DNA of 8,168 nt from F23-B02 sp963629425 (GTDB taxonomy: Bacteria > Bacillota > Clostridia > Oscillospirales > Oscillospiraceae): the NCBI GenBank assembly GCA_963629425.1, contig CAVGIU010000073.1, positions 1-8,168 of the forward strand. Reading direction: 5' to 3'. The position numbers were made by a program, and so were the translations under genes. The notes below the pieces were generated by a model. It did no database searches. It was not told the origin of the DNA and saw nothing but the letters and a program-made list of their open reading frames with translations. Shown piece after piece: positions 1-6,624 of the stretch; within the stretch, counting starts at the first letter, position 1, and every line of letters begins with the position of its first letter.

Positions 1-125
1 TAATCTACCGTACACTTATATTCGTAGGGTATCATGTTGTTATCGGCTGCAAAAATGCAGTACCGCTGAGCGCTACGCGATAGAAAGCGGATTAAAATAT
101 AAAACTGAATATAATCATATAATCG
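1..125. other. Intergenic sequence at left edge, no supported gene
   Basis: Downstream of the xerD terminator the sequence is AT-rich from about 90 to 125. Reading frames cross the left edge on both strands, including a minus-strand ATG at 35 that opens towards the edge. None has a ribosome binding site or a recognisable product within the few visible codons. Confidence 0.4.
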
Positions 126-156
126 AAAAACTGCTGTGCCATCGGCACAGCAGTTT
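126..156 (-). terminator. Rho-independent terminator of xerD
   Basis: A 13-bp perfect stem (128-140 paired with 144-156) closes on a 3-nt loop. Read on the minus strand it is followed by a short T run (TTTT). The upstream arm overlaps the last bases of the xerD stop codon region, so transcription should end directly after that gene. Confidence 0.85.
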
Positions 157-1057
157 ATCCGTTATGAGCTCTCGGATGAGCTTTGTTATATACATCCTTG
201 AGCTGTTTTTTCACCAGCTGAGAATATATCTGAGTTGACGATATATCCGAATGGCCAAGCATTTCCTGGATAGAATGCAGATCGGCGCCGTTTTCAAGCA
301 GATGCGCGGCAAAGGAATGGCGCAGAGTGTGCGGCGTTATTGTTTTTTCAATGTGCGCTTTCTGCTGATAGGACTTTATGATCTTCCAAAAGCCCTGACG
401 GGACATGCGCTCACCACTGACGTTAACAAACAGTGCCTGTTCAGTCGGCAGAGCTATCATCTGCGGTCGGACAAACTCAATGTACTCGTTAAGTGCCTTG
501 ACCGCAGTCGAATAAAGTGGTATAAGGCGCTCTTTATCCGTATTAGGGGCACACCTAACAACACCGGCGGAGGTATTGACATCGCTTATATTAAGCGCTA
601 TAAGCTCACTTACCCTTATACCGGTCGCGTAAAGGAGCTCGAGCATGGCTCTGTCGCGATAACCCTTAGCATCTGTGCAGGAGGGCTGCTCAAGCAGAAG
701 GTCGACCTCCTTACTTGTAAGTATCTGTGGAAGCTTGTGCTGGCTCTTCTCAGGAGTGAGCTTTCCGCTAGGATTTTCGCTCACATAGCCACCCTCGCAC
801 AGTACGCCGTACATACACTTAAGCGAGGCAATCGCTCTCGATACAGTTGCGACTGACTTGCCATTGCCTTTAAGCCACTCAATATACTCGGCAAGCTCAT
901 CTTCTGTCGCGGTCGCAATGGTTTCCGACGTATGAGTCTCCATAAATTCTCCAAACTGCCTAACATCGCGCATATAAGAGCAGAGGGTATTTTGGGAGCT
1001 CTTTTTTACCTCGACAAGATACTTATTAAATACTGCGAGGCACTCAGAATTAAGCAT
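155..1057 (-). CDS. xerD: Tyrosine recombinase, XerD type
   Basis: This 300-aa protein has the size and two-domain plan of XerC/XerD recombinases, which in the cytoplasm resolve chromosome dimers at dif by DNA strand exchange through a phosphotyrosine intermediate. An N-terminal SAM-like DNA-binding domain spans about residues 5-90 and the catalytic domain about 110-295. The catalytic set is complete: R148 in ATGIRVSEL, K175 in the beta-hairpin, H243 and R246 in TPHTLRH, H269 in LGHSD, and nucleophile Y278. The hairpin reads APNTDKER instead of the usual GKGxKER, a mild variant. The C terminus keeps the HPRA motif. A G-rich Shine-Dalgarno (AAAGGGGG) lies 7 nt before the ATG. The gene starts 23 nt after the preceding membrane-protein gene, so the two are probably co-transcribed. 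XerD rather than XerC or a mobile-element integrase is inferred from length, from the housekeeping neighbours and from the lack of element features nearby. The paralogue assignment is less certain than the family. Confidence 0.88.
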   Translation of the reverse strand: MLNSECLAVFNKYLVEVKKSSQNTLCSYMRDVRQFGEFMETHTSETIATATEDELAEYIEWLKGNGKSVATVSRAIASLKCMYGVLCEGGYVSENPSGKLTPEKSQHKLPQILTSKEVDLLLEQPSCTDAKGYRDRAMLELLYATGIRVSELIALNISDVNTSAGVVRCAPNTDKERLIPLYSTAVKALNEYIEFVRPQMIALPTEQALFVNVSGERMSRQGFWKIIKSYQQKAHIEKTITPHTLRHSFAAHLLENGADLHSIQEMLGHSDISSTQIYSQLVKKQLKDVYNKAHPRAHNG

Positions 1058-1080
1058 CCGGCAACCCCCTTTCTTTTATT

Positions 1081-1602
1081 CTACAAAATAAACACCGCCG
1101 CTGAAATAATGGCCGTCAGCACAAGCGCGCCCGAAACGGCATTAAACGCCTTAAGCTCATATCGAAGCTTATGGTCGCTGCGAATAACCGTCCGCAGCTT
1201 AGGCGACAGCACAAAAACGCGGTCAGAAACATATGTAATTGACACAGTAAATGCAAAAATCACCGCGGCGAATATGAAAAATTCGCTCGTGAGCAGCTTC
1301 ACATCCGCATACAAATACGAAATGAAAGCCGTCACCCCACCGAACGCCGCCGAAAGCAGAACGCAGATCACCCTCGACGCAGGCGTTATAAGACATGCAG
1401 CGTCAGCAAACAGCAGAGTCGCAAGGCAGAGCCACGCCGATATCCGAGCCGACTTTCCGATAGACATAATACTTTCCGCAAACGATCCGCAGAGCAACGC
1501 CGCAGAGACGGTGCCCAGTACGAATGCAGCGGTTATCAGCCTAAGACTTAAAGTAAATGCAGGCGAAATGACAACTTTTCTGCGCAAATCAATATTATCC
1601 AT
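1081..1602 (-). CDS. Five-helix membrane protein, possibly SpoIIM-like
   Basis: I do not recognise this 173-aa protein with certainty. It is strongly hydrophobic, with about five predicted membrane helices (roughly residues 19-40, 54-72, 78-98, 107-126 and 153-173), a short positively charged N terminus (DLRRK) and a basic cytoplasmic loop (about 133-150, SPKLRTVIRSDHKLR). There is no signal peptidase site or catalytic motif. The start is supported by GAGG 7 nt upstream of the ATG and by a promoter-like pair further up. It is the first gene of a probable two-gene unit with xerD. In Bacillus subtilis spoIIM lies close to the xerD homologue ripX. The short N terminus followed by five helices resembles SpoIIM topology, so a shortened or diverged SpoIIM (engulfment DMP complex) is possible. 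It is shorter than the roughly 200-215 aa of typical SpoIIM and I see no sequence motif that decides it. That it is a real gene is well supported; its function is not. Confidence 0.75.
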   Translation of the reverse strand: MDNIDLRRKVVISPAFTLSLRLITAAFVLGTVSAALLCGSFAESIMSIGKSARISAWLCLATLLFADAACLITPASRVICVLLSAAFGGVTAFISYLYADVKLLTSEFFIFAAVIFAFTVSITYVSDRVFVLSPKLRTVIRSDHKLRYELKAFNAVSGALVLTAIISAAVFIL

Positions 1603-1671
1603 TAGCTTTCCTCACATAAAATAAATCGGTGTAGAATAACTCATGGATTTACATAATTTCTGCGTAAGCAC

Positions 1672-1700
1672 AATATAATACAATATTTAAATGTAATCAA
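1672..1700 (-). promoter_or_regulatory. SigA-type promoter for the membrane protein-xerD unit
   Basis: On the minus strand, TTGATT (1695-1700) and TATATT (1672-1677) are separated by 17 bp. Transcription would begin near 1665 and give a leader of about 60 nt before the ATG at 1602. The surrounding sequence is AT-rich, so a chance match is possible. Confidence 0.5.
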
Positions 1701-1732
1701 GCGTTTTCTTAAAATAATTTCAATTTTGTTAA

Positions 1733-1770
1733 TTATGTCGATATATTATGTTAACTTTGTTATGTAAACC
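1733..1770 (+). repeat. Three TTATGT direct repeats
   Basis: TTATGT occurs at 1733-1738, 1746-1751 and 1760-1765, a spacing of 13 then 14 bp. The last two copies extend to TTATGTTAACT and TTATGTAAACC. These longer forms resemble the XerD-binding half of dif sites, but no matching XerC half is present. The repeats lie 33 bp upstream of the -35 element of the neighbouring minus-strand promoter, so a regulator-binding role is an alternative. Confidence 0.45.
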
Positions 1771-1910
1771 ACGTTACTCTCGTTCAACGCAAAGCCCATT
1801 GCATCAGGCGATAATCGCAAGATTTAGACCACAGCGAGGGTGATATTCACTACATATAGGTTATCGATTACGGTTATGTCAACTTTTCACGCTATATACA
1901 GTTTGTTATA

Positions 1911-2321
1911 TCAAACTCGCTTTTTGTGGCTTTTGCGAAAGCTTTTGTTACTTTTGCCTAAATGGATACTTCCGCCTACCAGGCCGCTGACGGCCGATAC
2001 GGCAAAAATTATGATGATTTTCAGCCAATCCACCTCAGTTGGGTAAGCAAAAAGCGGCACCGAAACAAGCGCGGCGGCATATATCAGGCCAAGAGTCAGG
2101 CCATACAGGCTTCCTCTTCCCCGCCCTATGTTCGACACAGCGGATGCGATGAGTACGCTCAGCGCTATAGCCGCGCTTATTACAATATCCGAATATTTCT
2201 CTGTACATTTTCCGTTTTTGACGAGCAGAGCATAAATGCCGCAGAGCACCGCCGTCAGAGCTATGGCCAGGACCGTCCCCGTCAGCACTCTGCCCTTCCC
2301 TTTGTTTTTATTTGCAGACAT
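1911..2321 (-). CDS. TIGR04086-type four-helix membrane protein
   Basis: The 136-aa protein has a short basic N terminus (MSANKNKGKGR), four predicted membrane helices (about residues 11-33, 43-64, 71-92 and 99-119) and a basic C-terminal tail ending SHKKRV. Length, topology and position directly after yajC match the uncharacterised TIGR04086 membrane-protein family of Clostridia; this is from memory of the family, not from a conserved catalytic motif. The frame is open further upstream to an ATG at 2390, but the start at 2321 is preferred because GGAGG lies 7 nt before it and the upstream extension is not membrane-protein-like. That ribosome binding site and the start codon lie inside a large hairpin (2319-2379), which suggests controlled or low translation. 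The gene follows yajC by 85 bp. The function is unknown; a link to the Sec machinery is only suggested by position. Confidence 0.75.
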   Translation of the reverse strand: MSANKNKGKGRVLTGTVLAIALTAVLCGIYALLVKNGKCTEKYSDIVISAAIALSVLIASAVSNIGRGRGSLYGLTLGLIYAAALVSVPLFAYPTEVDWLKIIIIFAVSAVSGLVGGSIHLGKSNKSFRKSHKKRV

Positions 2322-2379
2322 AAAAATACCTCCGGCACATGATGTTTGTACATCATATTTGTCCGAAGGTATTTTTATG
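2319..2379 (-). promoter_or_regulatory. Large hairpin covering RBS and start codon (terminator or translational control)
   Basis: On the minus-strand transcript, 2379-2363 pairs with 2319-2335 (17 bp, one G-U pair at 2332/2366). A small internal loop follows, then a 7-bp upper stem (2350-2356 with 2339-2345) and a 4-nt loop ACAA. The 3' arm contains the GGAGG (2329-2333) and the ATG (2319-2321) of the TIGR04086 gene, so both are paired. The base of the stem is an A5 tract facing a U5 tract, as in many Gram-positive terminators. It may therefore also end yajC transcription. Confidence 0.75.
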
Positions 2380-2406
2380 CTATGAAGCATTAAGCTTTAC
2401 TCTTAA

Positions 2407-2733
2407 TTACTTTTTCTCTTTTTCCTTTGCTTCTGCCGCTTCAGCTCTTACGTTGCTGCTGACAGCCCACTTCTTAAACTGAACGCGAACCTTGTCCTCG
2501 CTGGTCTCGATGGTGATATCATCCTCAGTAACATGAACGATAGTTCCCATGATACCGCCGATGGTAACGATCTCATCGCCGACGCTCAGCGCACTGCGCA
2601 TTGCTTCGATCTTCTTCTGCTTTTTCTTCTCGGGGCGGATCATGAAGAACCACATCAGGACGAAGAACAGAAGAAGGATAATGATCATGGAACCGGAACC
2701 GCCTGCTGCGCTGGTTGATGCTGCTAAAAACAT
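2407..2733 (-). CDS. yajC: Sec translocase accessory protein YajC
   Basis: The 108-aa protein has the typical YajC plan: a short extracytoplasmic N terminus, one membrane helix (about residues 15-32), the hallmark RPEKKKQKK stretch directly after it (33-41), then a small cytoplasmic domain with the conserved GDEIVTIGGIMGTI segment (52-65). The C-terminal tail is rich in Ala, Glu and Lys. In other bacteria YajC associates with SecD/SecF at the SecYEG translocon and is normally not essential. AAGGAG (2740-2745) lies 6 nt before the ATG. The gene follows tgt by 83 bp, the classic queA-tgt-yajC order, but also has its own promoter in that gap. secD and secF do not follow it in this window. Confidence 0.95.
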   Translation of the reverse strand: MFLAASTSAAGGSGSMIIILLLFFVLMWFFMIRPEKKKQKKIEAMRSALSVGDEIVTIGGIMGTIVHVTEDDITIETSEDKVRVQFKKWAVSSNVRAEAAEAKEKEKK

Positions 2734-2782
2734 AGTGTGCTCCTTATATTATAAAAATTTTTTCGCTTTACGCATTTAGTTA

Positions 2783-2811
2783 ATTATACATAGTAATGCT
2801 CTGCATTTCAA
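2783..2811 (-). promoter_or_regulatory. SigA-type promoter of yajC
   Basis: On the minus strand, TTGAAA (2806-2811) and TATAAT (2783-2788) are 17 bp apart, a near-consensus SigA promoter located just after the tgt stop codon. The leader would be about 45 nt. It would let yajC be expressed independently of queA-tgt. Confidence 0.75.
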
Positions 2812-2816
2812 GTATT

Positions 2817-3947
2817 TTATATTCTCGTATCCAACAATTTTGAATATTTTCCTCGGAACTGTTCAAAACTTTCGTTCTCTAAGCTCTCGCGTATTCTTTC
2901 CATAAGCTTATTGTAAAAATGCAGATTGTGCATGACCGCAAAGCGCATGGCCAGCATTTCGTTTGCCTTGAAAAGATGTCGTATATATGCCTTGCTGTAC
3001 CGCTTGCAGACCGGGCAGTCACACTCGGGGTCAATGGGCAGTTCATCGCGCATATACTTTTCGTTTTTTATATTGATGATACCGTTCCATGTAAATAAGT
3101 GCCCGTGCCGACCGTTTCGCGCCGGCATGACGCAGTCGAAGAAATCGACGCCGCGCGCAACGCTTTCTATGATATTTCCCGGAGTGCCGACACCCATGAG
3201 ATAGCGGGGCTTGTCCTTTGGCATATACTCCTCCACGGCCTGTATGGTATCATACATCTCCTGATGCGTTTCGCCGACCGCAAGGCCGCCAATAGCATAT
3301 CCGGGAAGTTCGAGCTCGGCTATCTTTTTCATATGCTCGATGCGAATGTCGGTAAACACTGCGCCCTGATTTATGCCGAACAGCATCTGACCCGGATTGA
3401 CTGCATCCTCAAGGCTATTATACTCACAGAGTGCCGCCTTGCATCTTTTAAGCCATCGGTATGTGCGGTCACAGGACTTTTGAACATACTCACGCGGAGA
3501 CGGTATCTTTATGCACTCGTCAAACGCCATGGCAATATCCGAGCCGAGGTTTGACTGAATGCGCATGCTCTCTTCGGGTCCCATAAATATATGACGTCCG
3601 TCGATGTGGGAATTAAATTTCACGCCGTCTTCGCTTATCTTGCGCAAACTTGCCAGCGAGAATATCTGAAATCCGCCGCTGTCTGTAAGTATAGGCCCGT
3701 CCCATGTCATGAATTTATGCAGTCCGCCCATATCCCTTATGAGTTCATCACCGGGGCGAAGATGCAAGTGATATGTATTCGACAGCTCTACCTGGCAGCC
3801 GATAGTCTTAAGATCTGCCGCGGAGAGCGCACCTTTTATTGCGGCAGCAGTACCCACATTCATGAAAACCGGAGTTTGAACTGTTCCATGAGGCGTTTCG
3901 AGCTCACCGCGGCGAGCGCAGCCCTCCTGTTTTTTGAGTGTATACAT
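2817..3947 (-). CDS. tgt: tRNA-guanine transglycosylase (queuine tRNA-ribosyltransferase)
   Basis: The 376-aa protein is full length for bacterial Tgt, a cytoplasmic TIM-barrel enzyme. It exchanges guanine-34 in GUN-anticodon tRNAs (Asp, Asn, His, Tyr) for preQ1, which QueA then modifies towards queuosine. The key residues are visible: D89 in TDSGGFQ (general acid/base), D143 in AFDEC (base recognition), the GGLAVGE segment (220-226), and D271 in DCVMPARNGRHG (nucleophile by alignment with the Zymomonas enzyme). The zinc site is C309, C311 and C314 plus H340. The start is supported by a GGGGAGGGG Shine-Dalgarno immediately upstream. Only 11 bp separate it from the queA stop, so the two are co-transcribed and act in successive steps of one pathway. 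No preQ1 synthesis gene and no preQ1 riboswitch are seen here, so the cell either makes preQ1 elsewhere or salvages it. Confidence 0.97.
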   Translation of the reverse strand: MYTLKKQEGCARRGELETPHGTVQTPVFMNVGTAAAIKGALSAADLKTIGCQVELSNTYHLHLRPGDELIRDMGGLHKFMTWDGPILTDSGGFQIFSLASLRKISEDGVKFNSHIDGRHIFMGPEESMRIQSNLGSDIAMAFDECIKIPSPREYVQKSCDRTYRWLKRCKAALCEYNSLEDAVNPGQMLFGINQGAVFTDIRIEHMKKIAELELPGYAIGGLAVGETHQEMYDTIQAVEEYMPKDKPRYLMGVGTPGNIIESVARGVDFFDCVMPARNGRHGHLFTWNGIINIKNEKYMRDELPIDPECDCPVCKRYSKAYIRHLFKANEMLAMRFAVMHNLHFYNKLMERIRESLENESFEQFRGKYSKLLDTRI

Positions 3948-3958
3948 GGTCCCCTCCC

Positions 3959-4981
3959 CTATTCAATGAACATCGCATCGCCGAATGAGAAAAATCTGTA
4001 CTCCTGCTCAACCGCGACGGAATACGCATGCAGCACATTTTCGCGTCCGGCAAGAGCCGAAACGAGCATTATAAGCGTACTCTCCGGCAAATGGAAGTTT
4101 GTTATCAGCGCGTCGATGCATTTAAATTTATATCCGGGATAAATAAATATATTTGTCCAGCCGGAGCTTTCCTTTATCGTTCCGTCCTCATTTGTAAAGC
4201 TTTCAAGCGTGCGGCACGAGGTAGTTCCGACGGCAATCACCCTGCCGCCGTTTTTCTTCGTTTTGTTTATGATATCGGCAGTTTCCTTGGGAACTATGCA
4301 AAACTCCGAGTGCATCTCATGCTCCTCGATTTTCTCGGCCTTTACGGGTCTGAACGTTCCGAGGCCGACATGCAACGTGACAAAGCACGTTTTTACGCCC
4401 ATCTCCTCTATTTCTTTAAGAAGCTCCTTTGTGAAATGAAGCCCGGCTGTCGGCGCTGCGGCACTGCCGAGCTCTCGCGAATATACCGTCTGATAGCGCT
4501 CGGAATCCTGAAGCTCTTCCTTTATATATGGCGGCAAAGGCATTTTGCCGAGCTTTTCGAGCTTTTCAAGAAAAACACCCTCATAGTGGAACTTGACTAT
4601 TCTGTTTCCGCCGTCGGCAACGCTCATGACCGTTGCCGTGAGCTCACCGTCACCAAACGTGAGTTCCGTACCGGGCTTTGTCTTTCTGCCCGGCCGGCTC
4701 AGGCATTCCCAGCAGCCATCACCGAGGTCGCGCAGCAGGACAAGCTCAACCAAGCCGCCGCTCAGACGCGAGCCTATAAGCCGCGCAGGTAGAACGCGCG
4801 AATCGTTCATAACAAGGCAGTCGCCTGCCTTCAGGTATTTGGTTATATCGTGGAAATGCCCGTGCTCAATTTCACCGGTACGCTTATCAAGATGCAGAAG
4901 GCGCGAGGAATCGCGCTTTTCAAGCGGCGTTTGAGCTATAAGTCTCTCGGGCAGATAAAAATCAAAATCCGATTTATTCAT
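3959..4981 (-). CDS. queA: S-adenosylmethionine:tRNA ribosyltransferase-isomerase
   Basis: The 340-aa protein matches full-length QueA, which transfers and isomerises the ribosyl moiety of S-adenosylmethionine onto preQ1 in tRNA to form epoxyqueuosine. Family landmarks are all present: FDFYLPERLIAQTP (6-19), NDSRVLPARL (59-68), GSAAAPTAGLHFT (172-184), HVGLGTFRPV (204-213), GTTSCRTLES (252-261), NFHLPESTLIMLVSALAG (295-312) and the C-terminal YRFFSFGDAMFI (328-339). A GGAG lies about 10 nt before the ATG, a slightly long spacing. It heads the queA-tgt unit and is divergent from dapA. Epoxyqueuosine reductase (QueG or QueH) is not in this window. Confidence 0.97.
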   Translation of the reverse strand: MNKSDFDFYLPERLIAQTPLEKRDSSRLLHLDKRTGEIEHGHFHDITKYLKAGDCLVMNDSRVLPARLIGSRLSGGLVELVLLRDLGDGCWECLSRPGRKTKPGTELTFGDGELTATVMSVADGGNRIVKFHYEGVFLEKLEKLGKMPLPPYIKEELQDSERYQTVYSRELGSAAAPTAGLHFTKELLKEIEEMGVKTCFVTLHVGLGTFRPVKAEKIEEHEMHSEFCIVPKETADIINKTKKNGGRVIAVGTTSCRTLESFTNEDGTIKESSGWTNIFIYPGYKFKCIDALITNFHLPESTLIMLVSALAGRENVLHAYSVAVEQEYRFFSFGDAMFIE

Positions 4982-5030
4982 TGCGTATATGCTCCGTTAA
5001 TGTAATAATGTATAATTGCATTGAGCCTTA

Positions 5031-5059
5031 ATTATAATACAAAACTCGGAATAATTCAA
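5031..5059 (-). promoter_or_regulatory. SigA-type promoter of queA-tgt
   Basis: On the minus strand, TTGAAT (5054-5059) and a perfect TATAAT (5031-5036) are 17 bp apart. Transcription would start near 5024, giving a leader of about 43 nt, too short and without the sequence features of a preQ1 riboswitch. Confidence 0.75.
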
Positions 5060-5120
5060 CAAGGCATATATCGCTGTTTGAAAACATAACGTTTATAAGT
5101 ATTATGATTGGAGGTACGCT

Positions 5121-6023
5121 ATGTTCAAAACTCCGATATTCAAGGGCTCATGCACCGCGATAGTCACTCCGTTCAATGATAACGGTATTGATTTTGAAAA
5201 AATGGCGGAGCTCATCGACTATCAGTATGATAACGGCACCGCGGCTCTTGTCGTCTGCGGAACAACCGGCGAAAATGCTACGATGAGCCGATACGAGCAC
5301 GAAGAGCTCATAGAATTTGCCTGCCGGCACAATGACGGACGCATGAAGATAATCGCCGGCATCGGCAGCAACGACACAGTCAAGGCTCTCGGCTTTGCCA
5401 AATGCGCACTCAGGTACGACGCCGACGGCGTTTTAATGGTGACACCTTACTACAACAAAGCAACGCAGAGCGGCTTAGTTAAGCATTTCACATATGTTGC
5501 CGACCGTGTAGACATTCCGATGATAGTCTACAACGTACCATCCCGAACGAGCGTCGGCATAAAGCTTGAGACCTATGTTGAGCTGTCAAAACATCCGAAC
5601 ATCAACGGCGTGAAGGAGGCATCCGGCGATTTCAGTCTTTTTGCCGCGACAAGAGCCGAGTGCGGAAACGATCTGTTCGTGTGGAGCGGAAACGACGATA
5701 ACACCGTGCCAATGATGGCTCTAGGCGCACTGGGCGTTATATCCGTCGCATCAAACGTAATTCCGGCAGCAGTCGCAAAGCTTTGTGAGCTCTGCCTTGA
5801 CGGTAACTTTCTTCAGGCTCAGCAGCTGTATTTTAAATATTCGCGGCTGTTTTCCGATCTGTTTATTGAAACAAATCCAATCCCGGTCAAAGAGGCAATG
5901 AGAATGATTGGGATCGACTGCGGAAAGCTGCGGCTGCCGCTTACCGAGATATCACCAAAGCATCAGCGCAGACTTGCAGAAACCATGCGCGGATGCGGAT
6001 TGAGCGTCAAAACCGAGGGCTGA
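5121..6023 (+). CDS. dapA: 4-hydroxy-tetrahydrodipicolinate synthase
   Basis: The 300-aa protein is a full-length DapA, a TIM-barrel class I aldolase. It condenses pyruvate with aspartate semialdehyde at the first committed step to diaminopimelate and lysine. Seen in the sequence: the pyruvate-binding T48-T49 in GTTGE, Y111 in PYYNK (the tyrosine donated across the dimer), Y137 and R142 in YNVPSRT, Schiff-base K165 in KEASGD, and G190. R142 is the residue that binds the carboxylate of aspartate semialdehyde, which favours DapA over related N-acetylneuraminate lyases. GGAGG (5110-5114) lies 6 nt before the ATG. I see no convincing promoter: a TTGAAA/TATTAT pair (5078/5100) would start transcription inside the ribosome binding site. 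No other lysine-pathway gene is adjacent, so it appears to be a single-gene unit, divergent from queA. Confidence 0.95.
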   Translation: MFKTPIFKGSCTAIVTPFNDNGIDFEKMAELIDYQYDNGTAALVVCGTTGENATMSRYEHEELIEFACRHNDGRMKIIAGIGSNDTVKALGFAKCALRYDADGVLMVTPYYNKATQSGLVKHFTYVADRVDIPMIVYNVPSRTSVGIKLETYVELSKHPNINGVKEASGDFSLFAATRAECGNDLFVWSGNDDNTVPMMALGALGVISVASNVIPAAVAKLCELCLDGNFLQAQQLYFKYSRLFSDLFIETNPIPVKEAMRMIGIDCGKLRLPLTEISPKHQRRLAETMRGCGLSVKTEG

Positions 6024-6061
6024 AAAACACAAGGCATTGGGTCTCCAATGCCTTGAAAATT
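6023..6061. terminator. Bidirectional terminator between dapA and the TIGR01440 gene
   Basis: An 11-bp perfect stem (6030-6040 with 6045-6055) with a 4-nt loop GTCT lies between two convergent genes. On the minus strand it is followed two bases later by a T5 run. On the plus strand it is followed by AAAATTTTA, a weaker U tract. It can therefore serve both genes, best for the minus strand. Confidence 0.85.
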
Positions 6062-6604
6062 TTATTCGGGATAATGTGCTCTCACGCCGCCGATGAGCTT
6101 CGGCCTTGTGTAAGCCGCTGTTACAAGCGCATCGCCTATATGCTTAACGGACAGGCGCAAAGGAACCGCGACCTCCTTCAGGTGCATACCTATAAGTGTG
6201 CAGCCGATATCCATGCCCGCATGTGCCTTGACGTGCTCGACCATAACGGGATCGTTCATGCGGTCATACACCGCCGTTCCGAACGAGCCGCCGGCCTTGG
6301 GCATCGGTCTTACACAGACCTCATCGAGCATATATTTCTCCGCGGCCTCGCGCTCGATGACGAGCGCCCTGTTAAGATGCTCGCAGCACTGCGCGGCAAG
6401 GTATATGCCGTTATCATTGAGCACCTTGAGTATAGTCTCCGCGACAACAACTCCCGTCTCCGGGGACGAGCCTTTGCCTATGCGCTCGCCGAGTATCTCG
6501 CTGGACGAGCAGCCGACGACCACGATCGAACCACGCTTCAGATTCGACTTTTCCAAGAGCTCTTTTATCGCATTTTCTGTCTCGTTTCTTATCTGTTCGT
6601 ACAT
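6062..6604 (-). CDS. TIGR01440 / UPF0340 family protein (YwlG-like)
   Basis: The 180-aa protein belongs to the UPF0340 (TIGR01440) family found in Firmicutes, whose biochemical role is not established. Conserved segments are GCSSSEILGERIGK (31-44), CCEHLNRALV (73-82), PKAGGS (102-107), HAGMDIG (128-134) and RPKLIGG (167-173). No membrane helix or signal is seen, so it should be cytoplasmic. The frame is open upstream to an in-frame ATG at 6634. MYEQ at 6604 is preferred because AAGGAG ends 9 nt before it, while an intermediate ATG at 6613 abuts that Shine-Dalgarno and the upstream ATG has none. It is divergent from the DUF3048 lipoprotein gene and convergent with dapA; neither neighbour suggests a function. 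Confidence 0.9.
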   Translation of the reverse strand: MYEQIRNETENAIKELLEKSNLKRGSIVVVGCSSSEILGERIGKGSSPETGVVVAETILKVLNDNGIYLAAQCCEHLNRALVIEREAAEKYMLDEVCVRPMPKAGGSFGTAVYDRMNDPVMVEHVKAHAGMDIGCTLIGMHLKEVAVPLRLSVKHIGDALVTAAYTRPKLIGGVRAHYPE

Positions 6605-6624
6605 TATTATCATCTCCTTCACGA

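Larger units (their letters stand above)
1603..1910. other. AT-rich intergenic region without a gene
   Basis: This 308-bp gap contains no open frame with a ribosome binding site on either strand and no tRNA-like structure that I can see. It holds a promoter-like pair at 1672-1700 (minus) and three TTATGT direct repeats at 1733-1765. A weak 6-bp hairpin (1900-1905 with 1912-1917) overlaps the stop codon of the downstream-reading TIGR04086 gene but lacks a T run on that strand. The part between about 1650 and 1770 is much richer in A+T than the rest of the window. Confidence 0.6.

Noticed and set aside
1..35. Minus-strand ATG at 35 opening a frame over the left edge
   Set aside because: Only about 11 codons are visible, without a ribosome binding site. 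It reads plausibly but cannot be supported.
251..856. Long plus-strand open frame inside xerD
   Set aside because: It is antisense to a gene with complete catalytic motifs, has no ribosome binding site and no recognisable composition. The same holds for the other overlapping frames across queA, tgt, dapA and the DUF3048 gene.
155..1057. Integrase of a mobile element
   Set aside because: The protein is a standard-length XerD-type enzyme beside housekeeping genes. No tRNA target, attachment repeats, excisionase or phage-like genes are visible.
1748..1843. Small plus-strand open frame of 31 codons in the intergenic gap
   Set aside because: There is no Shine-Dalgarno before its ATG, no promoter, and no recognisable product.
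1900..1917. Hairpin overlapping the TIGR04086 stop codon as a terminator
   Set aside because: The 6-bp AT-rich stem has no T run on the minus strand, so it is too weak to call.
4982..5024. preQ1 riboswitch in the queA leader
   Set aside because: The leader is only about 43 nt and AT-rich. It shows neither the C-rich hairpin nor the A-rich tail of preQ1 aptamers.
5078..5105. TTGAAA-16-TATTAT as dapA promoter
   Set aside because: Transcription would begin near 5112, inside the GGAGG, leaving no usable ribosome binding site, so the real promoter must lie elsewhere or be weak.
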